From Cerioporus squamosus (lineage: Eukaryota > Basidiomycota > Agaricomycetes > Polyporales > Polyporaceae): a stretch of DNA of 64,000 bases. The DNA lies in the NCBI GenBank assembly GCA_022592435.1, contig JABYQS010000009.1:1-64000 (forward strand). The letters are read 5' to 3'. Under the pieces are notes generated by a model. The model worked only from the letters and a program-made list of their open reading frames with translations, was not told the DNA's origin and searched no databases. The translations under genes and the position numbers were made by a program. Positions 54,843 to 64,000 of the stretch are shown here, in pieces (the stretch's first letter is position 1; every line of letters starts with the position of its first letter).

Positions 54843-56449
54843 ATGGCGACCAAAGACCAGCAGGCCGCCCTCAAGGAGTTCAGGGAGACCCTCGACAAGG
54901 AGGGCCTCATCCACGACGGAGACACCATCGGCACCGATGACGAGACGCTGCTGTACGTCCTTCCATTTCCAATTTTGTCTGCCCTGTTCCCTCTTGTTCC
55001 CCGAAGCTCATACATGCCACCTGCGTGCATGCAGCCGCTTCCTGCGTGCGCGCAATTACAACCTTAAGCAGTCCACGCTCATGTGGAGGAACTGCCAACA
55101 CTGGCGGAGCACAGTCGAGGGCGTCGGCATCGACGAGCTCTACCGCCAAATTGATCCCTTTGATGTACGTCATACCTTTCACTTTACCTCGCTTGCGTCG
55201 GGACCGACGTCGTTCGCTGCAGTACCCGGAACGCGAGCTCGTCTTTGACTGCTGGCCGCTCTACTTCCACAAAGTGCGTCTTTTCTCTCGTGCAGCGCCC
55301 TTCTCCATGCTGATCGCGCGTTTGCGTTACGTACAGACGGACAAGGTTCGTTGCACGCATGGGTGTGCGGGGTTTCTATATGGCATTGGCTCATGCGAGT
55401 TTCCGCGCTCGAACAGGAAGGACACCCGCTAAATTTCCACCATTTTGGCGGCATCAACCTCGACAAGCTGCAGAAGCAGATGAGCTTGGAGCGGTTCTGG
55501 CAGACCGTCATTGTGAACTGCGAAGCCCTCCCCCGCGAAGTCCTCCCCGCCGCCTCGGAAGCCGCCGGGAAGCGCATCAATGGCACGTTTGTCGTTGTCG
55601 ACCTGTCAGGCTTCGGGTGAGTGCTACTTGAGTGCCTGGCACAGCAATCTCGCTCATTCCCATGGATGGCAGCATCTCTCAGTTCTGGCAGGTGAAGGAC
55701 TTCTCACGGAGCTCCTTCCAAGTGTCGCAGGACTACTTCCCCGAGACGTGAGTAGTCCCAACACGTCCACCCGTCCACCTGCTGACGTCAATGTACCCAG
55801 CGTCGCGCGGTTGGCGATCGTCAACGCACCCCGCGGTTTCTCGACGATCTGGAACGTTATGAAGCCATGGATCGCCAAGGAGACCGCGTCCAAGGTCACC
55901 ATCCACGGCTCCGACTATAAGTCGAAGCTGCTCGAGCTGATCGACGAGGAGGCGCTCCCCGCAAAGCTGGGCGGCAAGTGCACTTGCACGGAGTCTGGCG
56001 GGTGCATGAGGAGCAACGCCGGCCCGTGGATGCACAACCGCAAGCACCGGCGGGAGGCGTGGCTCAAGGGTGAGCGCCAGACGATCGCGATTCTCCCTGG
56101 GGAGCTCAGCAACGATACCCCTGTCCCGGCACCTGTCTCGGAGAAGCCTGCTGAAGGAGTCGAGTCGGTGCACCAGCAGCCCGAGGCAGAGTCGGCCGCG
56201 CCTGCTGAAACTGTGTCCGCCAGCGCGTCCGGCAGCACGTCCGAGACGTCCTCGGAAGAGGACGAGTCCATCGCCACGCCCCCTGTGAGCGAGGGCGACC
56301 TCGCAGGCCAGCGGAGGATCTCGAACGAGGCGCTGGAGAAGAGCCTCGGCCGGATCACCGTGCAGGACGTGCGCGAGCACGAGGGGGAGACGCGGCAGGT
56401 GCAGACTGGCGGGCTGCGCCACGAGCGGACGGAGATCGCTGCGGTGTAG
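54843..56449 (+). CDS. Sec14-like CRAL-TRIO lipid-transfer protein
   Basis: Cytosolic lipid-binding protein; phosphatidylinositol/phosphatidylcholine exchange is the family role. It starts MATKDQQAALKEFRETLDKE, then the CRAL-TRIO N-domain (DETLLRFLRARNYNLKQSTL, MWRNCQHWRSTVEGVGIDEL). The lipid-binding domain has FDCWPLYFHKTDKEGHPLNF, HHFGGINLDKLQKQMSLERF, GTFVVVDLSGFGISQFWQVK, VSQDYFPETVARLAIVNAPR, GFSTIWNVMKPWIAKETASK, VTIHGSDYKSKLLELIDEEA, LPAKLGGKCTCTESGGCMRS. A Ser/Pro/Glu-rich tail of about 130 residues follows, ending GLRHERTEIAAV. The LPAKLGGKC signature with a cysteine cluster is typical of fungal Sec14-like proteins. Introns are 50-120 nt. Confidence 0.92.
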
Positions 56450-56831
56450 TCGCTGGTGCATTTTCGTCGTTTGTCGCATGGTATCGTCCTCCATCCCCAT
56501 CCCCCACATTGCACACATCCCGTAGCTTGCATCACGTTCCAGAAGCGGATCGCGCATCGTCAGTTCACGGTGTATAATGATGTATCCCCAGCCAGTGTTT
56601 CCATCACCAGGGTACCACGTAGATGGCCGACTAGTTGTATATTATCGGTACCTGTAATAGCGCTATGTATTGTTAGCTCTGGCTTGCAGTGGTAGAGAAC
56701 ATGCACTTGAATAACGTATTCCCCGGTGTCCTCTGGAATGTGGATCTCTAGGTGTGAGGTTTGAGCCGCATATACCAAACGGCCAACCCAACCATCCGCC
56801 CTCCGAAGGTGAGAGTGGGACGTCCGCAGGT
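56450..56831. other. convergent intergenic region
   Basis: Between the Sec14-like stop and the alpha/beta hydrolase stop. No gene recognised. It is somewhat AT-rich (56560-56700). Confidence 0.5.
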
Positions 56832-58194
56832 TCATAGTTTGCCCTTGACTCCTGTATGCCACACGCCAGTGACCAGCTCGCCGCGCTCCTGCTGCTCCAT
56901 CCACTCCAAGACGGTGTCCACGACCTCCTCAGGCATCTACAGTAACATATCAAGCCGGCCATCAGCACACAGGCCCAGCGCACACCGAACAAACGAACGT
57001 ACCCCGGTGAAGTTATGGTCCGCGAGCTCGACGTAGCGCAGGATGTGCGTGCCCGGCCGGGCGCGCGCGCCGTAGATGCGCGCGTAGATGAAGGCGTCGT
57101 AGGGCGGGACGACGGCGTCTTGGAGGCCGTGGATCGTGAGGACGTGGACGTGCGCGGGGAAGTGCGTCCAGGCGAGCGAGGTGTCGATGGAGGCGAACTC
57201 GTCGTAGTCGCGCTGGTAGAGCCTGCGTGTTTGGGGGGGTGGGAGGCGTCAGCTGGGTCGGGAGAAGGTGGGAAGGGGAGGGGGGCGGGCAGATGGACGG
57301 GCGTACCTGGAGACGAAGGGTTTGCGTGCGACCATGGCTTTGCGCTCGACGTAGCCTTGTCGCTCGAACTCGGCTCGGTTTGCCTCGAGGTCGTCTGTCG
57401 TGGGGGTGGGGGTGGGGGTGAGGGCGTGAGTGGTTCGTGCTCGTGCCTCGATAGCTCTCGCCTTACCGTACGCTTTCTGGCGTGGTGATCGCGCTCAGTT
57501 AGCTTGCAGCCGGAGTGCATGGATACGACATGACTTGGCTCACCTCCATCCTGTACCGACCCGAGGCGTTCACGTACCGCGTGACGTGCTTCGCTGCGCC
57601 GTCCCTGTGCTTGCACAGCCAGAGCATGGAGACGACGCTGCCGCGGGAGTGGCCCACGAGGGTGTCCACGACGTAGCCGTACGTCTTGGACAGGTACTCA
57701 ACCACCGCGTCGAGGTCGTCGATGTCGTTGTTGAACCGCCCGAAGTGCCATGACCCTGGGGTCTCGTGGTTCCCGCTGCACCGGCGTGAACGTTCAGGTC
57801 CTCCGAGAGTGTATGAGGAGGTGCGTACCGGAAGTCAAAGCGGAAGGAGTCTATGGGCAGACGGAGGGCGAGCTTCTTCTGGAAGAGGTAGTCTTTATGC
57901 CTGGGGGTGCCGTTAGCACCGGTGCGGTAGTAGCTGGATATACGTCGGTTCGATTCTCACCCCATGGCGCCATGGAGGATCTACGCATAGAGGTGCTTCT
58001 GTCAGTATTCCTTCATGTATGATCGAGCCCGAGAAAGTACTTAGTACACGCACCAGAGCTATCTTCCGCCCCTGCGTGGGCAGATTCGGGGCGACCTGTT
58101 CGAGCACTCCGGCAATGGCGCAGTCCTTCTCGAGTGGGTGTGGGATGGCGACCTTCGTCGTCTTCACTGACGCGCTCGTTGGTGTGATCGTCAT
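56832..58194 (-). CDS. alpha/beta hydrolase
   Basis: Serine hydrolase of unknown substrate. It starts MTITPTSASVKTTKVAIPHP, then LEKDCAIAGVLEQVAPNLPT and, after an intron, ILHGAMGHKDYLFQKKLALR, LPIDSFRFDFR. The next exons have NDIDDLDAVVEYLSKTYGYV, the nucleophile elbow VDTLVGHSRGSVVSMLWLCK (G-H-S-R-G), KHVTRYVNASGRYRME, FERQGYVERKAMVARKPFVS, RDYDEFASIDTSLAWTHFPA, VLTIHGLQDAVVPPYDAFIY (catalytic Asp), and LADHNFTG (catalytic His). The last exon gives MPEEVVDTVLEWMEQQERGE and ends WHTGVKGKL. It resembles fungal monoacylglycerol-lipase-like or serine aminopeptidase S33 proteins; the exact substrate cannot be read from sequence. Divergent from VMA6. Confidence 0.85.
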
Positions 58195-58443
58195 CGCGCG
58201 AGGTTACTGCTAGTTGCCCAGGAGTCACGACCGTCTACCTGGGTCGTGGTAATGGAACAAGTAGCGGCCCATGTTTCGTGCGCGGGGTACGAGGATGAGT
58301 GCACTCGCTTGCCCCGGAAACCCGGTCAATAGCCGGTGCGGCTAAGCCGGGCCGTGGAGGGCGGGCGCTCGATGTGGAAGCGTGGGAATCTGCGTAGTTA
58401 CACCCAGTACGAGTGAGCGCCTAACCGCACCGTGCTGCTCGTC

Positions 58444-59989
58444 ATGGAGGCCCTGTTATTCAACGTGCGCACGTCTCTCTGCTATTCCGCTTGTGCTTGC
58501 TCAGACATGCTCGAAACGACAGGTGTCTGGTGGCTTTTTGGAGGGAATCTTGAGGGGCTACAAGGCCGGCCTCCTCACCCAGAACCAGTACAACAACCTC
58601 ACGCAATGCGAGACCATTGAGGGTGCGCCCCCGCCTCCAGGCTGAAAGCGACGGCAGCTAATGACACGGGTGCGTTCGCGTTGCAGACCTCCGGACACAG
58701 CTCTCTGCGACGGACTATGGCAACTTCCTCGCGAACGAGCCTCTGCCCATCTCGACGTCGACCATCTCGGAGAAGGCGACGCAGGTGCTCGTGGACCAGT
58801 TCAACTTCCTCCGGAGCAACGCCGTCGAGCCGCTGAGCAAGTTCCTGGAGTACATGACGTGCGTGGCGAGCGTAATGCGTGTCTGTCTCGGTGACTGACT
58901 GGGCTTGCGTGGACGACCGACTGCAGGTATGCATATATGATCGACAACATTGTGCTCGTCATCACCGGAACGCTGCATGGGCGGAATGTCGACGAGCTTC
59001 TGCAGCGGTGCCATCCGCTCGGCATGTTCGACACCTTGGGCACGTTGGGAGCCGCGACGAATGGGGAGGAGCTGTACCACTTTGTCTTGCGGGATACACC
59101 TCTAGGTACGTCGTCTGTTGTGCACGGGCCGGCCGTCAACGGACCTCCGCCTTTCGCGCCACCCGAAGCATCGTATTTGCATCGGTACGAAGACCAATGC
59201 AGAAAGTCAGGTGGACGGGGAAGCCGTCCGCGGACAAGTCCGCCAGACAGTCCGCCCTGCACCTCCTCCATCCATACTTGACTTGTGCTCGGCCCTGCTC
59301 GCTGCTCTCCTAACAGGTCATTGACGTCCTTCCCTAACCTCACAGCCAACTACTTCCGGGACTCCGTCACGGCCGCAGACCTGGACGACCTCAACATTGA
59401 GATCATCCGTAACACGCTCTACAAGGCCTACCTCGAGGACTTCGACGCGTTCTGCCAGACGCTCGGCGGGCCCACCGCAGACATCATGCACAACATCCTC
59501 TCCTTCGAGGCCGACCGCCGCGCGATCAACATCACCATCAACTCCTTCGGCACGCAGCTCACCAAGGAGCAGCGCGCGAAGCTCTTCCCGACCATCGGCC
59601 GCCTCTTCCCCGAGGGCAACAACGCGCTCGCGCGCGCGGACGACATCGAGCAGGTCCGCCAGGCGTGCGAAGGCTTCTCGGAATACCGCGCGTTCTTCGA
59701 GACAACCGGCGGAGGAGCCCCACGCGCCAACGGCAATGGCGGGGAGAGCAGCACGAACTTGCTCGGTGACCTGAGCGACGAGCTGGGCGCCGCGGCGGAC
59801 CTCGAGGACCGGTTCTTCGTGCACGAGGTGCACCTAAACAAGCTCGCGTTCCTGCAGCAGTTCCAGTACGCGGTGTTCTACAGCTACATCAAGCTCAAGG
59901 AGCAGGAGATCCGGAGCCTGACGTGGATCGCGGAGTGCATTGCGCAGAACGCGAGGGACAGAATACATGACTTCATCCCCATTTTCTGA
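58444..59989 (+). CDS. VMA6: V-type ATPase subunit d
   Basis: Peripheral V0 subunit linking the proton ring to the central stalk. Exon 1 gives MEALLFN; after an intron the protein continues [33 protein letters not shown], then [99 protein letters not shown] sequence, [60 protein letters not shown]. An insert rich in Gly/Asn/Ser ([20 protein letters not shown]) interrupts it before [20 protein letters not shown]. It ends [20 protein letters not shown] and IPIF, as in yeast Vma6. Complete. Confidence 0.95.
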
Positions 59990-60321
59990 GCCGGCTCGTG
60001 CTGGGCCCGGTGGTTGCTTGTAGCTTACGCTGCCCGGTTGTCGATGGATTTCTTGTACGGCATGGACTGGCGTAATCATATACCTTCTCCGTTGTATGCT
60101 CTGGTTCGCCGTCTGAGGAAGGCACGCCGAGCGATATGCTACTGGGAGCAACCTGAACAAGTGGCACCGCGGCAAACACACATCGTTGGAGTAGGGGGCT
60201 CTCTTAAGCACATCGCGATACTCTACATTAACTGAATCGGCATCAACGCACTGTTACAGGGCAGTGGACAAGCTTTCACTCACATATACAACATTGCTCC
60301 TTTCCTGCAGCCAGTTCCAGT
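59990..60321. other. convergent intergenic region
   Basis: 332 bp between VMA6 and coproporphyrinogen oxidase 3' ends. No gene recognised. Confidence 0.5.
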
Positions 60322-61377
60322 TCATACCCACGCACGAGGTGTTCTGAGCACCTCCGTGAGCTGTGCCTCCCGGGTTTCTGCCTCCGTACCCAACTCGCTC
60401 ATGTACTCCCACCGCGCCGTCTCTGGCAGACTCATGAGAATGCTCTCGATCCGCGCACCAGGCGTCATGAGCCCGAACTTCGTCCCACGGTCGTAGACCA
60501 GGTTGAACTCCACGTATCGGCCACGTCGCAGGAGCTGCCATCTACGCTCGGCCTCGGTACTCGGGGTACGGCCGCGGCGCTCGAGGATGGGGAGGTAGGA
60601 CGGGACGAACGCGTTGCCCGCGGCCTTGACGAACGCGAAGATATCGTTGGCGGACTTGGGCCGCTTCGCGTCGTCCGCGAAGCGTTTGTGCGACTCCTCG
60701 CAGAGGTCGTCGAAGAATATGCCCCCGATGCCGCGCGCCTCGCCGCGGTGCGGGATGAAGAAGTACTCGTCGCACCACTTCTTGAAGGTCGGGTAGAGGT
60801 CCGCGCCGTGCGCGTCGCACGCGTCCTTGATCGTCCGGTGGAAGTGCACCGCGTCCTCCTCGTACAGGTACGAGGGCGTGAGGTCGCCCCCGCCCCCGAA
60901 CCACCACGCAATGACCTCCCCGGGCTTCCCCGCCGCCTTCTCCTCCTCGGTCGGCTGCTCAGTAATCTCGAAGTAGCGGTAGTTGGCGTGCACGGTGGGC
61001 GCGTGGGGGTTGCGGGGATGGATGACGAGCGAGATGCCCGCGGCGAAGAAGGGCACGGAGGCCGCGATGTCGGGGATGGAGGAGTGGTCCGCGCGCATCT
61101 GCTTGATCGCGGGCGGGGGCAGCGTACCATGCACGACGGAGACGTTCACTCCAGCTTTCTCCAGAATCGTCTGCGGGGGTGGTACGCCCTTGGAAGGGAA
61201 TGGCACAGCGAACACGCACGAGCGGCCCGCGCCGCCCTGGGGACGGGTCCAGGAGTCGTGCTTGAAGGGGGGAGCATCGGGGTCGAGCTTCTCAAACGCG
61301 GCGACGATGTCGTCCTGAAGCTTGTAAATGTACTCCTCGACGCGCTTGCGCATTGGTACGTCTGCTGTGGCCGCCAT
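60322..61377 (-). CDS. HEM13: coproporphyrinogen III oxidase (aerobic)
   Basis: Oxygen-dependent decarboxylase converting coproporphyrinogen III to protoporphyrinogen IX in heme synthesis. It is one uninterrupted exon, unusual for this intron-rich region. It starts MAATADVPMRKRVEEYIYKL, then TRPQGGAGRSCVFAVPFPSK, VSVVHGTLPPPAIKQMRADH, PFFAAGISLVIHPRNPHAPT, VIAWWFGGGGDLTPSYLYEE, DACDAHGADLYPTFKKWCDE, YFFIPHRGEARGIGGIFFDD, RRGRYVEFNLVYDRGTKFGL and ends LTEVLRTPRAWV. All conserved substrate-binding blocks are intact and the length of 351 residues is normal. An upstream in-frame TTG extension (61419) is not a credible start. Heme- and oxygen-responsive control is known for yeast HEM13; here it is not visible. 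Confidence 0.96.
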   Translation of the reverse strand: MAATADVPMRKRVEEYIYKLQDDIVAAFEKLDPDAPPFKHDSWTRPQGGAGRSCVFAVPFPSKGVPPPQTILEKAGVNVSVVHGTLPPPAIKQMRADHSSIPDIAASVPFFAAGISLVIHPRNPHAPTVHANYRYFEITEQPTEEEKAAGKPGEVIAWWFGGGGDLTPSYLYEEDAVHFHRTIKDACDAHGADLYPTFKKWCDEYFFIPHRGEARGIGGIFFDDLCEESHKRFADDAKRPKSANDIFAFVKAAGNAFVPSYLPILERRGRTPSTEAERRWQLLRRGRYVEFNLVYDRGTKFGLMTPGARIESILMSLPETARWEYMSELGTEAETREAQLTEVLRTPRAWV

Positions 61378-61867
61378 GGGTACTTGGTGTGAGGAGTCAA
61401 GGCCGCGCAGGCCGAGCAAGATATATGCGCACCGTCCGCCATCCCGGCCCAGATCCCGGCTCGTCTCGACCGGCGTGAAAATTCGTGCTAGATCGTCTCA
61501 GGCCGTCAGTTCGGCGTGGACTGTCGTGTGAAGGGCTCGCCCGAGTGTCTCAAGGCCGCTCCGACGTCGTCAAATATTCACGGAAGATATATGTGCAGAG
61601 GAATGTGAAGGTGGCTCAGAAGTAGTACTGCGTGTCAATGCATGTATTACAGCCCTGCCAGAATAGGCAACTCTAGCGCCTGGCAGTCAGATCTCAGACT
61701 TACTACGCATCGTGTTTGAACAAAGTTGAGTTCTGGGTCGCAGACCAAATCAAACGCGCAGTCAATCTCAGAGATGATAGAAGAACAATCAAGTACATAA
61801 ACTAACAGTAGAGTCATCGCTGCGAGCCTGCAGGGAGCCATCGCCGGACCCCCGCAACCACTGACCT
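61378..61867. other. intergenic region upstream of HEM13
   Basis: About 490 bp containing the HEM13 promoter and the 3' flank of the next minus-strand gene. The TATATG at 61421-61426 lies about 45 bp upstream of the HEM13 start. No gene seen. Confidence 0.45.
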
Positions 61868-63212
61868 CTACATTGCTCCGGAGACCACCTCAGCCAACTC
61901 CTTCTGCCGCTTCTTCTCCTGCTTTGCAGCCTTGGCGGCCCGCCAGTCAAACGCCAGCCTTCCAGCCTTCGCCAGATCCTCCTTCACCTCCACCACGAGC
62001 GCCCGCACCTCCTCGTCTGACATGCGCAACAAAGCACGCTGCCACACGGGAACCTCTTTGGCGTGGTTCACAGCCGCCTCGCTCGGAGACAGTGTAGTGG
62101 CAGAGAGACGATCCTTGACCTCCTCCATTATGAATCGCACCGGCATGCCTTCAACACCGGTCCATTCCTGTACCGTCCTGCCGCGCAGGATTTCCCTGGC
62201 GCGTCGCTGAGCATGACCAGCGAAGAGGAGCTCCGCGTGCTCCTTGTCCTTGCCGAAGAACTTGAGAGCAGCATCTAGCTTTTCCTGGCGGTTCTCGGAG
62301 CTGGCAAACACAGCAGACGCCGCGGTGGCGGGCGGTTTGAACGTCGGGTTCTGAAGGTATCGAATAAAGTCCAGACGCATCGGGCGAGAGTCAACGCGTT
62401 CCTTGCATGAGGCTTTGTATTCCGAGGATCGGTATCGCGCCACTAGGGGGAGGACGAAGGGCGAAGTAGCTATCCACTCGAAGATGTCCTCTTGGGTCGC
62501 GAAGCCTTGCTCCCATCTGTGCATGGATAGATCGAAGAAGGCGACAATGTCGCGCATGGAAGTCGAAAGGTAGTACGTCTGTGGCGGGGCCGTTTGGATC
62601 GGCTCTGCAAGCTGTTCCATAGATGCGCATCGTCACAACCCGCTCATCTCGCCTGATGGATGGTACGGCCTGGTGGGGTGAAAGGCGACGCACCTTCAAG
62701 CCGAAAATATTGAAGGACAGCCCAGCGGTTTGTGCGAGCAACCCGAGGAAGAAGCCAAGGTCCCCATAGGATGTGTAGAACACGGTGCGGTCCCACTGGG
62801 CGTGGTCCTCGCAGACGTTGACATCGACCTGGAAGAACACCTTCCCGTCCCCAAGCGTCAGTTCGGAAGCCTCCTCTCCGCCTCCCGCCATCGCACACGC
62901 GCCGGCCACCTCCTCAAACGCATTGACTGGGATGGCGTAGTTGCTGGTGCGGTTCCCCTCCATTGGGACGCTGCACATCGCGCGCAGCGCGCTCTTGACC
63001 TCATCGAGTGTGAGTCGCTCGCGGGGCTCGCTCACGACGAAGTCCAGGTCACCATGGTCCGCCTTGCCCGGACATTCGGGAGAAACGGCCACATAGGTGT
63101 ACAATTCCTGCAGAATGGGTATGAGGTGTGATTTCAGCGCGTCGTAGAGGGCAGGAGGCATCCTGGGGAAGGTCGCGTCGGGGAGGAGGAGTTTGAACGC
63201 GTTTCCGCCCAT
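61868..63212 (-). CDS. nucleotidyltransferase-like protein, unnamed fungal family
   Basis: About 400 residues in two main exons. It starts MGGNAFKLLLPDATFPRMPP, has a helical YDALKSHLIPILQELYTYVA, then GKADHGDLDFVVSEPRERLT. The HGDLDFVV (D-x-D) block and a later acidic strand KVFFQVDVNVCED resemble the metal-binding triad of nucleotidyltransferase-fold proteins; this is inference. MEGNRTSNYAIPVNAFEEVA, DRTVFYTSYGDLGFFLGLLA and GLSFNIFGLK follow. After one intron the second part has QTYYLSTSMRDIVAFFDLSM, HRWEQGFATQEDIFEWIATS, YRSSEYKASCKERVDSRPMR and a helical C-terminus (LAEVVSGAM). I do not know a function. Start at the first ATG; the acceptor of the intron can be placed so that PIQTAPPQTYYL follows directly. 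Confidence 0.7.
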
Positions 63213-63584
63213 CTTGAGTATGGTTAGGGGGTATCTGAAGGCAGAGGGGGTATAGCGGGTGTTGTCAAACAGAAATTATGCTTTATAGGCGAGCAGACAT
63301 CTCTGCAGCAATGACACCGGTCATGGTTTGCTGCAGCAGCCTGCAGCCTGCTGTGCACAGACCGATGTTGATTGTTCGCGCGTAGATTAGATCGCTATGC
63401 TGGTCTGCTCGAGATAAGATTACACAGCTGGCTTGACGCCCGGACAAGACTGCACCCTTGGAACGAACATCCGTCTTGACGCGTAGGAATTATCGTTTGT
63501 ACACGCTCCTCTGCATCGTGTTATTACGCGCTGCTCTCTCTCGCACCCCCAGCATCGCACAAAACTTGTCTCCTTTCATACACC
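63213..63584. promoter_or_regulatory. divergent promoter between the nucleotidyltransferase-like and histone-fold genes
   Basis: 372 bp between two ATGs facing away from each other. It contains gagataagatta near 63411 (a GATAAG site) and CT-rich stretches before 63585. No ORF. Confidence 0.45.
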
Positions 63585-64000
63585 ATGGCTCTGTCGTCAG
63601 GCTTCACAACTATGTCGGCGGACGGCCGCCACTCTCTCGGCGGCACGACTTCAGGCTTCAACTCCGACATCGACGAGGAGGAGGTGGTGGACCAGCTGGA
63701 CTCCGGGCTGGATGAGGAGGAGTCAGACGGGATGGAACCGGAGGTGGAGGAAGAGGAGAGTGCGTCTGCTGCCAAAGGGCGGAGGAAACTGGGTGCTCGT
63801 ACGCCCGGCCATACACTCATACCACAAGACCGCCTAGACACCATGCTACAAGCGGAAGGTACGTGGCTCGTGCTTGACCCTCTACTTACCCGGTTAAAGC
63901 TTCAACATGGCTAGGTGCTGGGCCTCATATGTCCAAGGAGGCCGTGTATATGTTATCCATAGCTACCGTGAGTACATGTACTCCCCCGTATGGGCGGTTT
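63585..64000 (+). CDS. histone-fold (CBF/NF-Y type) protein, partial at window edge
   Basis: Exon 1 (63585-63858) encodes MALSSGFTTMSADGRHSLGG, an acidic run (DEEEVVDQLDSGLDEEESDG) and RKLGARTPGHTLIPQDRLDT followed by MLQAEG. A 56-nt intron then joins GAGPHMSKEAVYMLSIAT in frame (exon 2 from 63915), followed by a GTGAGT donor at 63968. Charged N-terminus, IPQDRL and MSKEAVYMLSIAT fit the first helices of CBF/NF-Y histone-fold subunits of chromatin remodellers or DNA polymerase epsilon (Dls1/Dpb4-like). The rest lies beyond the window, so assignment is tentative. Confidence 0.6.

Overview
The window is nuclear DNA of a filamentous basidiomycete, most likely an agaricomycete of the wood-decay (polypore-like) kind. 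I infer this from dense short introns of about 50-65 bp with GT..AG ends, GC-rich C-ending codons, CT-rich promoters, and family content: two Zn2Cys6 regulators, an alternative oxidase, Ure2p-type glutathione transferases, a DUF6534 seven-helix protein, a Ste7-type MAP kinase kinase and a secreted class-3 lipase. About 27 protein genes, one pseudogene and one tRNA-Glu are supported. The order is not that of a biosynthetic cluster; most genes are housekeeping genes.

Layout. 0.4-9 kb: PDX3 (pyridoxal-phosphate synthesis), a Zn2Cys6 regulator, a small predicted mitochondrial membrane protein and alternative oxidase. 9.5-13.5 kb: a tandem GST duplication. The first copy is dead (start codon lost, 10-bp deletion) and the second is intact. 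Between them lies a 1.15-kb AT-rich element with long terminal inverted repeats. 13.8-20.3 kb: a CHFR-like RING E3 and a second Zn2Cys6 regulator. 20.3-24.5 kb: 4.2 kb without a recognisable gene. 24.5-38 kb: lipase, SNIP1-like FHA protein, C2H2 zinc finger, tRNA-Glu, mitoribosomal mS41, a membrane protein, a ZCCHC10-like zinc knuckle, V-ATPase c' (VMA11), a pRiA4b ORF3-like protein and a UspA-domain protein. 39-51 kb: saccharolysin-type M3 peptidase, Ste7-like MAPKK, RIO1, a 2-oxoglutarate oxygenase, an Arc1/EMAPII-like tRNA-binding protein and mitoribosomal uL6m. 51-64 kb: DUF6534 protein, Sec14-like protein, alpha/beta hydrolase, V-ATPase d (VMA6), coproporphyrinogen oxidase, a nucleotidyltransferase-like protein and the 5' end of a histone-fold gene.

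Functional threads: mitochondrial function (AOX, mS41, uL6m, possibly the M3 peptidase, the small membrane protein), two V0 subunits of the vacuolar ATPase, stress or detoxification (GST, UspA, AOX), translation and ribosome biogenesis (RIO1, Arc1-like, mitoribosomal proteins). Divergent gene pairs sharing short promoters are frequent.

The most interesting observations are: (i) the inverted-repeat element at 10676-11822, with arrays of a near-palindromic motif that look like the subterminal repeats of CACTA-type transposons; (ii) the decayed GST copy beside it; (iii) three otherwise well-conserved genes (PDX3, the C2H2 gene, the pRiA4b ORF3 gene) each broken by a single-base indel, which may be assembly error or real decay; and (iv) a putative unnamed nucleotidyltransferase-like family at 61.9-63.2 kb. 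I did not find a defence island, CRISPR array or secondary-metabolite cluster. All exon boundaries were called by eye.
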